DNA of 47,269 bases from an uncultured Lachnospiraceae bacterium (GTDB lineage Bacteria > Bacillota > Clostridia > Lachnospirales > Lachnospiraceae), in contig CADAKW010000043.1 of NCBI GenBank assembly GCA_902788645.1, positions 1-47,269 on the forward strand. Reading direction: 5' to 3'. The notes under the pieces are model-generated. The model saw only the letters and a list, made by a program, of their open reading frames with translations, did no database searches and had not been told where the DNA came from. Each line of letters opens with the position of its first letter. Positions within the stretch are counted from its first letter, which is position 1. This document shows positions 17,283 to 25,363 of the stretch, piece by piece. The position numbers and the translations under genes were made by a program.

Positions 17283-17675
17283 CTAGCTTTTGCTATTTGA
17301 TCCAGTTATTTTACTATACAACATTTTAGCCAATTTCGCAACCCTAAATCCTATTTTTTTATTATATTTGCCTAATATTTTCTGTAGTCCCGTACGGAGA
17401 GGAATACTGATCCCAGCCTCATATAAGATCCCTCCTGCAAGCATCCCCACGATCCCATACCACCTGGGAACACCATCTATCATTTGAAAAAACAGAATAA
17501 ACACCGGGATACTTAACATACTCCAGTACAATATGTCCTCTACCCACACCCAGATCCTTCCATGAGGGATCAGCCACCGCCATAATCTCAAAATATCATA
17601 TCCAAACATCATAAACATTCCGGCACACAATGTTGTGATCTGAAAGTATACCTGATCCTGAATCACCTGTTTCAC
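17283..17675 (-). CDS. yabQ: Spore cortex biosynthesis protein YabQ
   Basis: A 130-residue membrane protein with three to four helices, matching YabQ in QIITTLCAG-like N-terminus, YDILRLWRW and ILYEAGISIPLR. In Bacillus YabQ sits in the outer forespore membrane and is needed for cortex formation. It begins with GTG overlapping the yabP stop by 4 bases (GTGA), so it is translationally coupled. Confidence 0.9.
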   Translation of the reverse strand: MKQVIQDQVYFQITTLCAGMFMMFGYDILRLWRWLIPHGRIWVWVEDILYWSMLSIPVFILFFQMIDGVPRWYGIVGMLAGGILYEAGISIPLRTGLQKILGKYNKKIGFRVAKLAKMLYSKITGSNSKS

Positions 17676-17968
17676 TGAAACATTCTCCCCAGAAACGAAG
17701 CTGCCTTCTTCTCCGCCTCGCCCTTATCAGAATAGGCGAAGCTGTCAATCCTTCCATCCACATCAACCTCCCCCTTTTCCAGAGAAAGACGGTTTACATG
17801 AAGTTCATCTCCCTTGATCAGCAGGATCCCCTGCTCTGTCTCAAGATAAACCTCCTTGGCGTCAAAGGAAAGAACATCTCTCACCCCGGACATTACCGCT
17901 GTGCGCCGGCCGTTCAGATATACCTTATGTACCCCTCTGTTTTCACGTAAATTTCTATTCTCTTCCAT
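17672..17968 (-). CDS. yabP: Sporulation protein YabP
   Basis: A 98-residue YabP/YqfC-family protein, beta-rich, with VYLNGRRTAVMSGVRDVLSFD and LLIKGDELHVNRLSLEKGEV. It is part of the spore-coat/cortex programme. I prefer ATG 17968, which has GGAG 6 nt upstream; the ATG at 17980 has no clear site. It is followed by yabQ with overlapping codons. The transcript seems to start between here and the rqcP terminator, but I could not see a clear sigma-E promoter. Confidence 0.9.
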   Translation of the reverse strand: MEENRNLRENRGVHKVYLNGRRTAVMSGVRDVLSFDAKEVYLETEQGILLIKGDELHVNRLSLEKGEVDVDGRIDSFAYSDKGEAEKKAASFLGRMFQ

Positions 17969-18040
17969 ATCAATCTCCATTTCTGTACCGCATCACTCTT
18001 AAAAACTGTTCCAACTCCTGCAGGAAGTTTCCTATTCCCT

Positions 18041-18080
18041 AAAAAAACCGCCTGCATAACAAATATATATGCAGACGGTT
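18041..18080 (-). terminator. Terminator between rqcP and yabP
   Basis: AACCGTCTGCATA pairs with TATGCAGGCGGTT with one mismatch, followed by seven T on the minus strand. It separates rqcP from yabP, so yabPQ-divIC probably has its own promoter. Confidence 0.8.
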
Positions 18081-18133
18081 CTGTGATTATGTTCCTGTCC
18101 CTACATTATTAAGAATCTGTTCCCTCTGAAATC

Positions 18134-18373
18134 TTAAAGAACACGGTACAGCTCCTTTGCTTCATCCTTTTTGTAAGTTTCCTCGATACTGAGAACCTCA
18201 ACTTTTACCACCTTATCCCCGAAGGTGATCTCAATGATATCTCCCACCTTTATATTATGAGAGGCTTTGGCTACCTTGCCATTGACCTGAATCCTGCCGG
18301 CATCACATGCCTCATTGGCAACCGGCCTTCTCTTGATCAGTCTGGATACCTTTAAATATTTATCTAATCTCAT
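18134..18373 (-). CDS. rqcP: S4-domain RNA-binding protein, RqcP/YabO type
   Basis: A 79-residue protein that is essentially one S4 domain: MRLDKYLKVSRLIKRR, then GRIQVNGKVAKASHNIKVGDIIEI. RqcP is the ribosome quality control partner of RqcH in Bacillus, helping Ala-tail stalled chains; the yabO-yabP-yabQ-divIC order supports this over the heat-shock Hsp15 relative. The frame extends upstream to 18433, but that adds a stretch encoded by a repeat fragment. ATG 18373 follows AGGGGGATTACT, giving a good site. Confidence 0.88.
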   Translation of the reverse strand: MRLDKYLKVSRLIKRRPVANEACDAGRIQVNGKVAKASHNIKVGDIIEITFGDKVVKVEVLSIEETYKKDEAKELYRVL

Positions 18374-18428
18374 AGTAATCCCCCTGTAGCTTCTATTAAT
18401 TAAGAAGTCTTTCTTGTTTCGTTTTTTG

Positions 18429-18470
18429 CTCACACTACATTACGAGCATTTTCCTATACTTTAAAAAAAG
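18429..18470. repeat. Dispersed hairpin repeat, tail fragment (copy E)
   Basis: The 19-base tail ttacgagcattttcctata (18440-18458), plus a related stretch before it, is shared with copies A-D, without hairpins 1 and 2. It lies between the HU terminator and rqcP in the same orientation. Confidence 0.65.
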
Positions 18471-18490
18471 GGTTGCCTGAACGGCAACCC
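18470..18490 (-). terminator. Terminator of the HU gene
   Basis: GGGTTGCC and GGCAACCC pair around 5 nt, followed by seven T on the minus strand, 25 nt past the HU stop. Confidence 0.88.
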
Positions 18491-18514
18491 AAAGCATATC
18501 CTGTTTCACAAAAA

Positions 18515-18739
18515 TTACTCGTTTACAGCATCCTTTAAAGCCTTACCAGCCTTAAACTTAGGAGCGTTTGAAGCTGCGATCTGTACCTCGAATGTACCAA
18601 AGCCAACTAACTGAATCTTCTCGCCCTTCTTTAACTCGTCTGTAACAGTGTCGATAAATGCCTTTAATGCCTTCTCAGAATCCTTCTTGGAAAGCTCAGA
18701 CTTCTCTGCGATAGCTGCAACCAATTCTGTCTTGTTCAT
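18515..18739 (-). CDS. hup: HU-family DNA-binding protein lacking the beta-arm
   Basis: A 74-residue HU. Residues 1-52 ([20 protein letters not shown] through GFGTFEV) and the end ([16 protein letters not shown]) match bacterial HU closely. Compared with the Bacillus protein, about 17 residues are missing after GFGTFEV, exactly the beta-ribbon arm with the RNPQTG tip whose proline intercalates DNA. The reading frame is intact, so it is a clean in-frame loss around 18583. The dimer body should still fold, but DNA bending would be impaired. It has a strong promoter (18788-18816) and terminator, like a highly expressed gene. Confidence 0.92.
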   Translation of the reverse strand: MNKTELVAAIAEKSELSKKDSEKALKAFIDTVTDELKKGEKIQLVGFGTFEVQIAASNAPKFKAGKALKDAVNE

Positions 18740-18787
18740 GGATAAACTCCTCCTAAAAAAAAATTTCCGTAAAAACTTACAAGTCTA

Positions 18788-18816
18788 TTTATACCCTTAT
18801 TGCCCCTATTTGTCAA
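18788..18816 (-). promoter_or_regulatory. Strong sigma-A-like promoter of the HU gene
   Basis: Minus strand TTGACA, 17-nt spacer, TATAAA. This near-consensus match fits an abundant nucleoid protein. Confidence 0.82.
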
Positions 18817-18971
18817 GGATTTTCAGCAATTCTTTCGATTTTATCCGCACTTTTTGACATTCTACGATCGCAGAGTCTGTTTTTTGTGAAACAACAACGA
18901 TAATCTATCATTTTTCCGGCTTTCATTGCCCTTATCGTCTGATTTGATCCATATATAAGTGCCTTCTTCCG

Positions 18972-19769
18972 TTAAGCCTCAAATCCTCTTAACATGTTTC
19001 TGAAATCCGGCTCCATCCAGAAGAAGAGCTCCGACATCCTGTCATTATGTTCCGGTGGCTGATACGACTCACAGCTTCCTAACAGTGTCAGATCCTTCGG
19101 GCGTTTTCTTTTGGAGCGCTCCAAGATCTCCGCCTTATATCTCTGAGAATCCTTTCCCTTAGAGAAGCAGACCGGTCTTGCTTTCTTAAAATCTTCGATG
19201 CTCTGCGGCTTGTCCTTTGCCATAAAAAAGTACACCTCCGCAATCTCATCGTCCACTCCTCTTACATACCAGTCCTTTTGAAACAACCGGTCAACATAAA
19301 ACATGGCATACCATCCGAGATACTTTTCGTATTCTTCAATCTCCTGCTTCACCTGGAAATAATATACCTCTCCCGGTTTCCAACCTGTCACATATGGTTT
19401 ATGTACCGGAACCTTCTTTCTCTCCGGCATGGGACTTTCCAGCTCTATCTTCAGCTTATCCAATACCTTGCTTCTGTCTTTACGGATTTTTTCCGACTCC
19501 CATCGTTCAGAAATCCTGTCCTCCTCCAGCATCTCTAACGCCTTAACCTTAAAGGACTCCGTCAGCCTTCCTTTTTTCCACAACGTGTCCGCCAATGCCA
19601 GATAAATATCATATTTACAGTCAATGTCCTCCAACTCGTCCCGATACTCGGACAAGATTTCCCGCAGCGCCGTTTCATCATCCTTGCCGGCTTTCAATTT
19701 GCCAATGTAATCATCCTTCACATCTGCACTCATATCATTCTGATATAATCCTGTCGACCATGTTCCCAA
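18972..19769 (-). CDS. Uncharacterised DUF4259-like protein
   Basis: A 265-residue soluble protein. The N-terminus MGTWSTGLYQNDMSADVKDD resembles DUF4259, a family of unknown function. The rest is rich in charged residues and Trp/Tyr, with YVTGWKPGEVYYFQV, and has no catalytic motif I recognise. It starts with TTG: GGAGGAGG lies 8 nt upstream, and no in-frame ATG exists near it. It stands between HU and spoVT, inside an otherwise conserved sporulation block, so it may be a lineage-specific insertion. Confidence 0.6.
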   Translation of the reverse strand: MGTWSTGLYQNDMSADVKDDYIGKLKAGKDDETALREILSEYRDELEDIDCKYDIYLALADTLWKKGRLTESFKVKALEMLEEDRISERWESEKIRKDRSKVLDKLKIELESPMPERKKVPVHKPYVTGWKPGEVYYFQVKQEIEEYEKYLGWYAMFYVDRLFQKDWYVRGVDDEIAEVYFFMAKDKPQSIEDFKKARPVCFSKGKDSQRYKAEILERSKRKRPKDLTLLGSCESYQPPEHNDRMSELFFWMEPDFRNMLRGFEA

Positions 19770-19941
19770 ATTAAATACCTCCTCCTATTGTGCCATTTAA
19801 ACTTCCTTTTCATTTGTTATTATAACATGATACAAGATTCAAAAACAGATTGTCAAATTAAGTTTATACGATATATATTTCCACAGATATTTTCTGCATC
19901 TTACAAGTAAAGCCCATCACCTTCCGGCAATGAGCTTGTTT

Positions 19942-20487
19942 CTACTGCTCCAGTTGTCTTCCCAGAAATCCTGCCGCCACATGAGCCAGTTTTCTCTCCG
20001 CCTCACCAAGCGTTTCCTTCTGGCTCCGGGTAAAGATCACCACTGCACCAACGGCATCTCCCTCAGAAATAATGGGGCAGATCACCTCCCACGCAAAGGG
20101 CTCTGTCTCGTCACATATCTTTCGATACTCTTTGCTTTCGCCGGATGCCACAGATATCTCCCGTCCATCGATCATCTGCTGCATTTCCCTGCTGATGGCT
20201 TTGTCCATCATCTCCTTGCATGCCCCCGCCGATGCTGCGATCACCATCTCCCGGTCTGTCACGATCACCTGATACCCGGTCGTCTGTGCCAGAGAATCTG
20301 CATATTGCTGTGCAAAGACACCCATATCCCCCATAAGAGAATATTTTTTTAATATCACTTCCCCTTCCCGGTCCGTATATATCTCTAACGGATCTCCCAC
20401 ACGGATCCGCAAGGTCCGGCGGATTTCCTTCGGGATGACCACACGCCCCAGATCATCTATTCTTCGAACAATCCCTGTCGCTTTCAT
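19942..20487 (-). CDS. spoVT: Stage V sporulation protein T
   Basis: A 181-residue transcription regulator. Residues 1-50 are the AbrB-like swapped-hairpin DNA-binding domain (MKATGIVRRIDDLGRVVIPK, then IRVGDPLEIY). Residues 55-178 form a GAF-like domain. SpoVT is a late forespore regulator that tunes sigma-G genes. The ATG follows AGGAGG. A sigma-G-like promoter lies directly upstream. Its place near HU, rqcP and yabP agrees with the Bacillus map. Confidence 0.94.
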   Translation of the reverse strand: MKATGIVRRIDDLGRVVIPKEIRRTLRIRVGDPLEIYTDREGEVILKKYSLMGDMGVFAQQYADSLAQTTGYQVIVTDREMVIAASAGACKEMMDKAISREMQQMIDGREISVASGESKEYRKICDETEPFAWEVICPIISEGDAVGAVVIFTRSQKETLGEAERKLAHVAAGFLGRQLEQ

Positions 20488-20538
20488 ATATAAATTCCTC
20501 CTGCTTCTTATATAATTTCATAAATCGTGCTATATGGG

Positions 20539-20568
20539 TAGTATGCAAAAAACAGGAAAAATTATACA
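20539..20568 (-). promoter_or_regulatory. Sigma-G-like promoter of spoVT
   Basis: Minus strand TGTATA (20568-20563), 17 nt, CATACTA (20545-20539). This fits the forespore sigma-G/sigma-F consensus (-35 GHATR, -10 CATWHTA) and spoVT is a sigma-G gene in Bacillus. The start codon is about 50 nt downstream. Confidence 0.7.
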
Positions 20569-20582
20569 CTGACCGAAAAGCA

Positions 20583-21788
20583 TTAGTCCTTTTCTTCTTG
20601 TAACAACCAATCAGGTATATCATAAATTTCGATACCTTCGTAACTGTATTTCGGATGTTTCGTTCTGGCAATGATCATTTTCGGATAAGCATCCCTTATC
20701 TGAAGAAGAGGCGATACTTCCCTTTCAAATGTTTCCTGACCGGAAATGTTATCACTCACCTGAATGTAAATTTTTTCACTGCCTCTTTGTGCTACAAAAT
20801 CAACTTCCTTCTGATAAAGTTTGCCCACGTAGACATCATAACCCCGGCGGAGGAGTTCAATACATACCATGTTTTCATAAACTCTGCCGTAATCCATATT
20901 TCTGCTGCCAAGAATTGCATATCGAATTCCACTATCGCAGAGATAAAATTTTTCTGAATTCGCAAGATACTTTTTCCCCCGAATGTCATAACGCCTGATA
21001 TCATAAAACACAAACGCATTACACAGATATTTAATATACCTGCCAACCGTTACGTGATTTGTCGGCGTATCATTTGCGGTTAATAACTGACTGACTTTAT
21101 TTGAAGACGCCAGGTTACTGATATTATCCATAAGGAATTCGCTCAGTCTTTGCAAAACCAATGTATCTGGCAGAGAATATTTTTGTACCAGATCTTTTGT
21201 CACGATAGTTTCATATACCTCCTTGATGTAATTCACCCTGTCTTTTTCTGTTCTGTAAGCATAAGAGCCTGCCAGACCACCTTTTATCGCATAATCATCA
21301 AAAAGTTTATCCTTATCCTGAATGTCTTCATTGTACTGACAATATTCCTGAAAACTAAACGGGAATACATGAATTTCAATATAACGTCCGGTAAAAAGAG
21401 TTGCTAAATCTGCACTTAACAGGAAGGCATTAGAACCAGTCACATAGATATCATATTTATCTTTTGAGTACAAGCTGTTAATTGCCAGTTCAAATTGGGG
21501 ACACATCTGAACCTCATCCACAAAAAGATAATTGTTTTTTCCCGCTTGATAATGCTCTTCTACATAAGTATGCAGTGCATGGTATTCCTTAATTTCTTCA
21601 TACGCCAGATCCATAAAATCAATAAATATAATGTTAATATTTTCGAACTGGCTTTTCAGATAATCAATATATGCCTGCATCAGCTTAGATTTACCGGAAC
21701 GGCGAATACCAGTAATAATCTTGATGTCAGGCGTGCCATTCAACTCAATCATTCGATCAAGATACTTTCCTCTCGTAATGGTTTTCAT
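20583..21788 (-). CDS. AAA ATPase with DUF4143 domain
   Basis: A 401-residue protein of the AAA_14/DUF4143 group. The N-terminal P-loop is GIRRSGKS (27-34) and Walker B is LFVDEVQ (about 88-94). YVTGSNAFLLS looks like the sensor segment. The C-terminal part (about 190-390) has the DUF4143 features, ending in a nuclease-like fold region with KEVDFVAQ. The family is common and patchily distributed in gut anaerobes; its role is unknown. The start at 21788 (MKTITRGKYL) follows GGGTGG. A longer frame to 21878 would run through the promoter. Confidence 0.85.
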   Translation of the reverse strand: MKTITRGKYLDRMIELNGTPDIKIITGIRRSGKSKLMQAYIDYLKSQFENINIIFIDFMDLAYEEIKEYHALHTYVEEHYQAGKNNYLFVDEVQMCPQFELAINSLYSKDKYDIYVTGSNAFLLSADLATLFTGRYIEIHVFPFSFQEYCQYNEDIQDKDKLFDDYAIKGGLAGSYAYRTEKDRVNYIKEVYETIVTKDLVQKYSLPDTLVLQRLSEFLMDNISNLASSNKVSQLLTANDTPTNHVTVGRYIKYLCNAFVFYDIRRYDIRGKKYLANSEKFYLCDSGIRYAILGSRNMDYGRVYENMVCIELLRRGYDVYVGKLYQKEVDFVAQRGSEKIYIQVSDNISGQETFEREVSPLLQIRDAYPKMIIARTKHPKYSYEGIEIYDIPDWLLQEEKD

Positions 21789-21825
21789 ATAGCCACCCAC
21801 TTTCAAAAGTTGAATTTTTTTTATT

Positions 21826-21894
21826 TTTTGAAACCGCTTTTCATCATTTATTATACTGCCTGCAAATAGTATATGCAAGGTATCGGTTTCAAAA
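21826..21894. promoter_or_regulatory. Promoter of the AAA/DUF4143 gene, flanked by inverted repeats
   Basis: Minus strand TTGCAT (21878-21873), 17 nt, TATAAT (21855-21850). An 11-bp inverted repeat, TTTTGAAACCG (21826-21836) and CGGTTTCAAAA (21884-21894), brackets the promoter symmetrically and may be a binding site pair. Confidence 0.6.
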
Positions 21895-21934
21895 TCTTAA
21901 CTTTTTTCATTTTTTGAAACTTTAAAATATAATA

Positions 21935-21956
21935 GGGCGGAATATCCGCCCTTTTT
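21935..21956 (+). terminator. Short GC-rich terminator hairpin
   Basis: GGGCGG/CCGCCC around AATAT, followed by five T on the plus strand. It lies just before the promoter of the sodium symporter and no plus-strand gene precedes it. It probably blocks read-through. Confidence 0.65.
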
Positions 21957-21966
21957 CAATGCCTGA

Positions 21967-21995
21967 TTGCCCTTTTATGCCGCCTGTGTTATACT
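21967..21995 (+). promoter_or_regulatory. Promoter of the sodium symporter gene
   Basis: TTGCCC, 17-nt spacer, TATACT, about 40 nt before the start codon. Confidence 0.6.
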
Positions 21996-22033
21996 AATAT
22001 TTCACGGTATTGATGCTATTTAAGGAGGAAAAA

Positions 22034-23407
22034 ATGAAAACACATAATAAAAAAAGAAGTTCTTTTTCCGGCAAGATCGGTTTTGTCCTGTCTGCAGCAG
22101 GAGCATCCGTCGGTCTCGGAAATATCTGGAGATTTCCATATCTTGCAGCCAAATACGGCGGAGGAATCTTCCTGCTGATCTATATTTTGCTGGCTCTGAC
22201 CTTTGGTTATACCATGATCATGGCGGAGACCTCTCTGGGACGTATGACACATAAAAGTCCTGTGGGCGCTTTCCACAGCTTCGGCCGTTCCGGATGGTTT
22301 TCTGCAGGCGGCTGGATCAATGCTGTCATCCCTCTTCTGATCGTCCCATATTACTCCGTGATCGGCGGCTGGGTCATCAAGTATCTGCTGGAATACATCA
22401 AGGGAAACAGCGCAAAGCTTGCCACAGACAGCTACTTTTCCGGATTTATTTCCAACGGCACCTCCACGGAGCTTTGCTTTGTGGTATTTGCCCTGATCAC
22501 AGTTTCCATCATTTATGCCGGCGTCAGAAACGGTATCGAACGTGTCTCTAAGTTTATGATGCCGATCCTGGTGGTTCTCTCCGTGATCATTACGATCTAC
22601 TCTGTTACCAGACCGGGGGCGTTAAAGGGTGTCAGATATTTTATTGTTCCAAATCTGAAGGACTTTTCCTGGATGACCGTCGTGGCTGCCATGGGACAGA
22701 TGTTTTACTCTCTCTCCATTGCCATGGGTATTCTGGTCACCTTTGGTTCTTATATGAAGAAAGACGTTTCCATTGAGGACTCCACACAGAATGTCGAGAT
22801 ATTTGATACCGCTATCGCGATCATGGCAGGTCTTATGATCATCCCTGCTGTCTTTGCTTTTTCCGGCGGTGACTCTGCCACACTGCAGTCCGGTCCGGCA
22901 CTGATGTTTATCACGATCCCAAAAATGTTTAACAGCATGGGCTTCGGAACGGCTGTTGGTATTTTATTTTTTACCCTTGTATTATTTGCCGCTCTCACAA
23001 GCTCCATTGCGCTGACCGAGAGTGCCGTTTCCACCTTCGAGGATGAGCTTGGCTGGAACCGTCAGAAATCCACTCTCCTTGCCGGTGTTATTATTCTGAT
23101 CCTTGGAAGCCTTTCTTCTCTGGGATACGGTCCACTTGCCGGCATCAAGATCATTGGCATGCAGTTTCTGGATTTCTTTGATTTCCTGACCAATTCTGTC
23201 ATGATGCCGATCGCCGCATTTGCCACCTGCCTGCTTGTGTCCAGAGTCATCGGCGTGGACAAGATCGAGGAAGAAGTGACACAGGGCGGCATGCCGTTCC
23301 GACGCAAAAAGATCTTTGTGTTTATGATCAAATATCTCTGTCCGATCTTTGCCGCGATCATTTTGATCAGCTCTGTAGCAAATGCTCTTGGATGGATCTC
23401 CATTTAA
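22034..23407 (+). CDS. Neurotransmitter:sodium symporter family transporter
   Basis: A 457-residue LeuT-fold transporter with about 11-12 membrane helices. TM1 carries the signature AAGASVGLGNIWRFPYLAAK, whose unwound middle binds Na+ and substrate in the family. Bacterial members import amino acids such as leucine, tryptophan or tyrosine; the substrate cannot be told here. The ATG at 22034 sits 7 nt after AAGGAGG; an upstream ATG at 22010 lacks a site. It is a single gene with its own promoter and terminator. Confidence 0.92.
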   Translation: MKTHNKKRSSFSGKIGFVLSAAGASVGLGNIWRFPYLAAKYGGGIFLLIYILLALTFGYTMIMAETSLGRMTHKSPVGAFHSFGRSGWFSAGGWINAVIPLLIVPYYSVIGGWVIKYLLEYIKGNSAKLATDSYFSGFISNGTSTELCFVVFALITVSIIYAGVRNGIERVSKFMMPILVVLSVIITIYSVTRPGALKGVRYFIVPNLKDFSWMTVVAAMGQMFYSLSIAMGILVTFGSYMKKDVSIEDSTQNVEIFDTAIAIMAGLMIIPAVFAFSGGDSATLQSGPALMFITIPKMFNSMGFGTAVGILFFTLVLFAALTSSIALTESAVSTFEDELGWNRQKSTLLAGVIILILGSLSSLGYGPLAGIKIIGMQFLDFFDFLTNSVMMPIAAFATCLLVSRVIGVDKIEEEVTQGGMPFRRKKIFVFMIKYLCPIFAAIILISSVANALGWISI

Positions 23408-23433
23408 TAGATAAACAAAACTTTCGTTTAAGA

Positions 23434-23475
23434 ATGCCCATCATATTTCTTCGATATTAGGAATACGATGGGCAT
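23434..23475. terminator. Terminator between convergent transporters
   Basis: ATGCCCATC and GATGGGCAT pair across a 24-nt loop, followed by a T-rich run on the plus strand. It lies between the symporter and MATE stop codons. Confidence 0.78.
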
Positions 23476-23493
23476 ATTTTTATTTTTATATTT

Positions 23494-24849
23494 TCAGTTT
23501 CTATATTGCGGTTTGTTCAGTTCCTTTAAGATCATAACAGCACAGACCACTGCTGCCAGCAGATCCGCCACCGGACCGGCGTACATGATCCCATCAATTC
23601 CCATAAAAAGCGGAAATACCACGATCAGAGGCAGCAAAAATAAAATCTGTCTTGTGAGTGCCAGAAAGCTTCCCCTTTTGGGCTTTCCAATGGCTGTAAA
23701 GAAATTGGAGCTGATGGGCTGCAGGAAATTCACAAAGGTGAAAAACAAAAAGATATGAAAATAATTTTCCGCAAAGGAATAATACATTTCAGACCCATCT
23801 CCAAAAACAGAAATGATCTGTCTCGGAAAGATCTGAAAGATGAAAAAGGCGATCACGGCGAGAATCGCTCCGCAGCTGATCGCCTTAAAATATGCTTCTC
23901 TTACTCTTCTGTAATTTCCTGCTCCGAAATTAAAGCTGGCAATCGGCTGTAACCCCTGGGATATTCCGATCACAAATGACATAAAGACCATATTAACCTT
24001 TGTGATGATCCCCACACAGGCAATGGGAACCGCCTCTCCATATACGGAAAGAGAACCGTAATATTTCAGTGATTTATTCATAATGATCTGTATCACCATC
24101 ATGGCGATCTGATTGCTGCAGGGTGCCATCCCCAGCGCCGCGATCCTGCCTGCATTTTTGGCACGGATCCGAAGATGTTCCTTCTGCAGACGGACACTTC
24201 TGCAGTGAGCCAGGTGCCAGATTGCCAGCCCACCGGATGCATACTGGCCGATGATCGTCGCAAGAGCCGCCCCGGACATCCCCATATCCAGTCCAAAGAC
24301 AAAAACAGCATCCAGAACAGTATTGATCACTGCTCCTGTCAGATTGCAAAGCATCGTGATCTTAGGCCTGCCGTCCGCACGGATCAGATGTCCGCCTCCG
24401 GTCGCCAGCGTGAGCAGCGGAAATCCCAGCGCCGTGATCCTTGTGTACTCCTTCGCATATGGCAGAACATTGTCCGGCGAGCCAAAGAAACGAAGCATAG
24501 GCTCCAGAAAAAGCTCTGCGGTCAGACAAAGTGCCAGACCGCACAGAAAAAGCATGGCCGCCGCATTGCCCAAAAAACCCACTGCCTTCTTCTGATCTCC
24601 CGCTCCCATGGCGATATTAAACGCAGAGGCACCACCAATACCAAGCAGCAGGGAAATTGCCAGACAGGAGGTCGACAACGGAAACGCGATATTAGTCGCC
24701 GCATTTCCAAGCTCTCCGATCTTCTGACCAATAAAAAACTGATCTACAATATTATAAAGAGATCCCACCAGCATAGAAATAATACTGGGAATCGCAAAAG
24801 CCCCCAACAGCTTATTTATCTTCTCATACCCCAACGGATTTTCCTTCAT
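23494..24849 (-). CDS. MATE-family efflux transporter
   Basis: A 451-residue exporter with 12 predicted helices in two related halves. NIVDQFFIGQKIGELGNAAT near the start and SFNFGAGNYRRVREA in the second half are typical of the bacterial DinF/MATE families. It would use Na+ or H+ to expel drugs or metabolites. Two starts are possible: 24849 (MKENPLGYEK, AGAGAGG 8 nt upstream) and 24870; I chose the first. The upstream region is the left arm of an inverted-repeat element. Confidence 0.9.
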   Translation of the reverse strand: MKENPLGYEKINKLLGAFAIPSIISMLVGSLYNIVDQFFIGQKIGELGNAATNIAFPLSTSCLAISLLLGIGGASAFNIAMGAGDQKKAVGFLGNAAAMLFLCGLALCLTAELFLEPMLRFFGSPDNVLPYAKEYTRITALGFPLLTLATGGGHLIRADGRPKITMLCNLTGAVINTVLDAVFVFGLDMGMSGAALATIIGQYASGGLAIWHLAHCRSVRLQKEHLRIRAKNAGRIAALGMAPCSNQIAMMVIQIIMNKSLKYYGSLSVYGEAVPIACVGIITKVNMVFMSFVIGISQGLQPIASFNFGAGNYRRVREAYFKAISCGAILAVIAFFIFQIFPRQIISVFGDGSEMYYSFAENYFHIFLFFTFVNFLQPISSNFFTAIGKPKRGSFLALTRQILFLLPLIVVFPLFMGIDGIMYAGPVADLLAAVVCAVMILKELNKPQYRN

Positions 24850-24878
24850 TCCAATGACCTCTCTTCTCATAATTCTTG

Positions 24879-25269
24879 CTCAAACTCCTCACCTTTAATA
24901 TATGGCTTCGCCTGTCATATTTCTTATGTCGCACACAGTTTAGATAATGATTTTTATGTTTTGAATACTTGAAATGTCTGGGGGCTGTGTCTGAAAATTG
25001 TCTTATCGCCCTACGGTTTTCGAAAAATCTAAATGCTTTGCTGTTTCGATGTTCGATAAACGTGTCTTCCCGTACTCGCCTCCGGGTGGAATCCGGGTGT
25101 TTCGAGGGCACTTGCGCTCGCCACTACTTGCATCCTGTTTTGTAGGATGCTATGTAGTGCTGCGTAGCGCATTGTAGCGGAAGCGTGCCCACCGAAACAA
25201 CTGAGTCCACCCTGGAGGCTCAGTCGTCCAGACACGTATTCATCGAATCATTCGTGTGAGGAGTTTGAG
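24879..25269. repeat. Nested inverted-repeat element, about 390 bp
   Basis: The ends are a perfect 14-bp inverted repeat: CTCAAACTCCTCAC (24879-24892) and GTGAGGAGTTTGAG (25256-25269). Inside are further matching arms: GTTCGATAAACGTGTCT with AGACACGTATTCATCGAA, GCCTCCGGGTGGA with TCCACCCTGGAGGC, GGGCAC with GTGCCC, CACTAC with GTAGTG and GCATCCT with AGGATGC at the centre. The whole could fold as one long imperfect hairpin. It fills most of the 490 bases between the MATE and carbonic anhydrase genes, and I see no protein gene in it. It may be a miniature transposon-like element or a structured RNA. Confidence 0.65.
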
Positions 25270-25295
25270 AAACTTATTATAGAATATTCCATTTT

Positions 25296-25324
25296 TTGAC
25301 AATATTCAACCGGATTGATATGAT
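25296..25324 (+). promoter_or_regulatory. Promoter of the carbonic anhydrase gene
   Basis: TTGACA, 17-nt spacer, TATGAT, 40 nt upstream of the ATG. Confidence 0.75.
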
Positions 25325-25363
25325 AAAGTTATCATTATTTTTCTTTTTACGAGGTGATAAAGG

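Noticed and set aside
21935..21956. Leader attenuator of the sodium symporter gene
   Set aside because: The hairpin lies upstream of the best promoter (21967-21995), so it is not in the symporter transcript.
24871..25363. Possible coding frames in the inverted-repeat element
   Set aside because: All frames are short, read different ways through the palindromic arms, and have no ribosome site or recognisable product.
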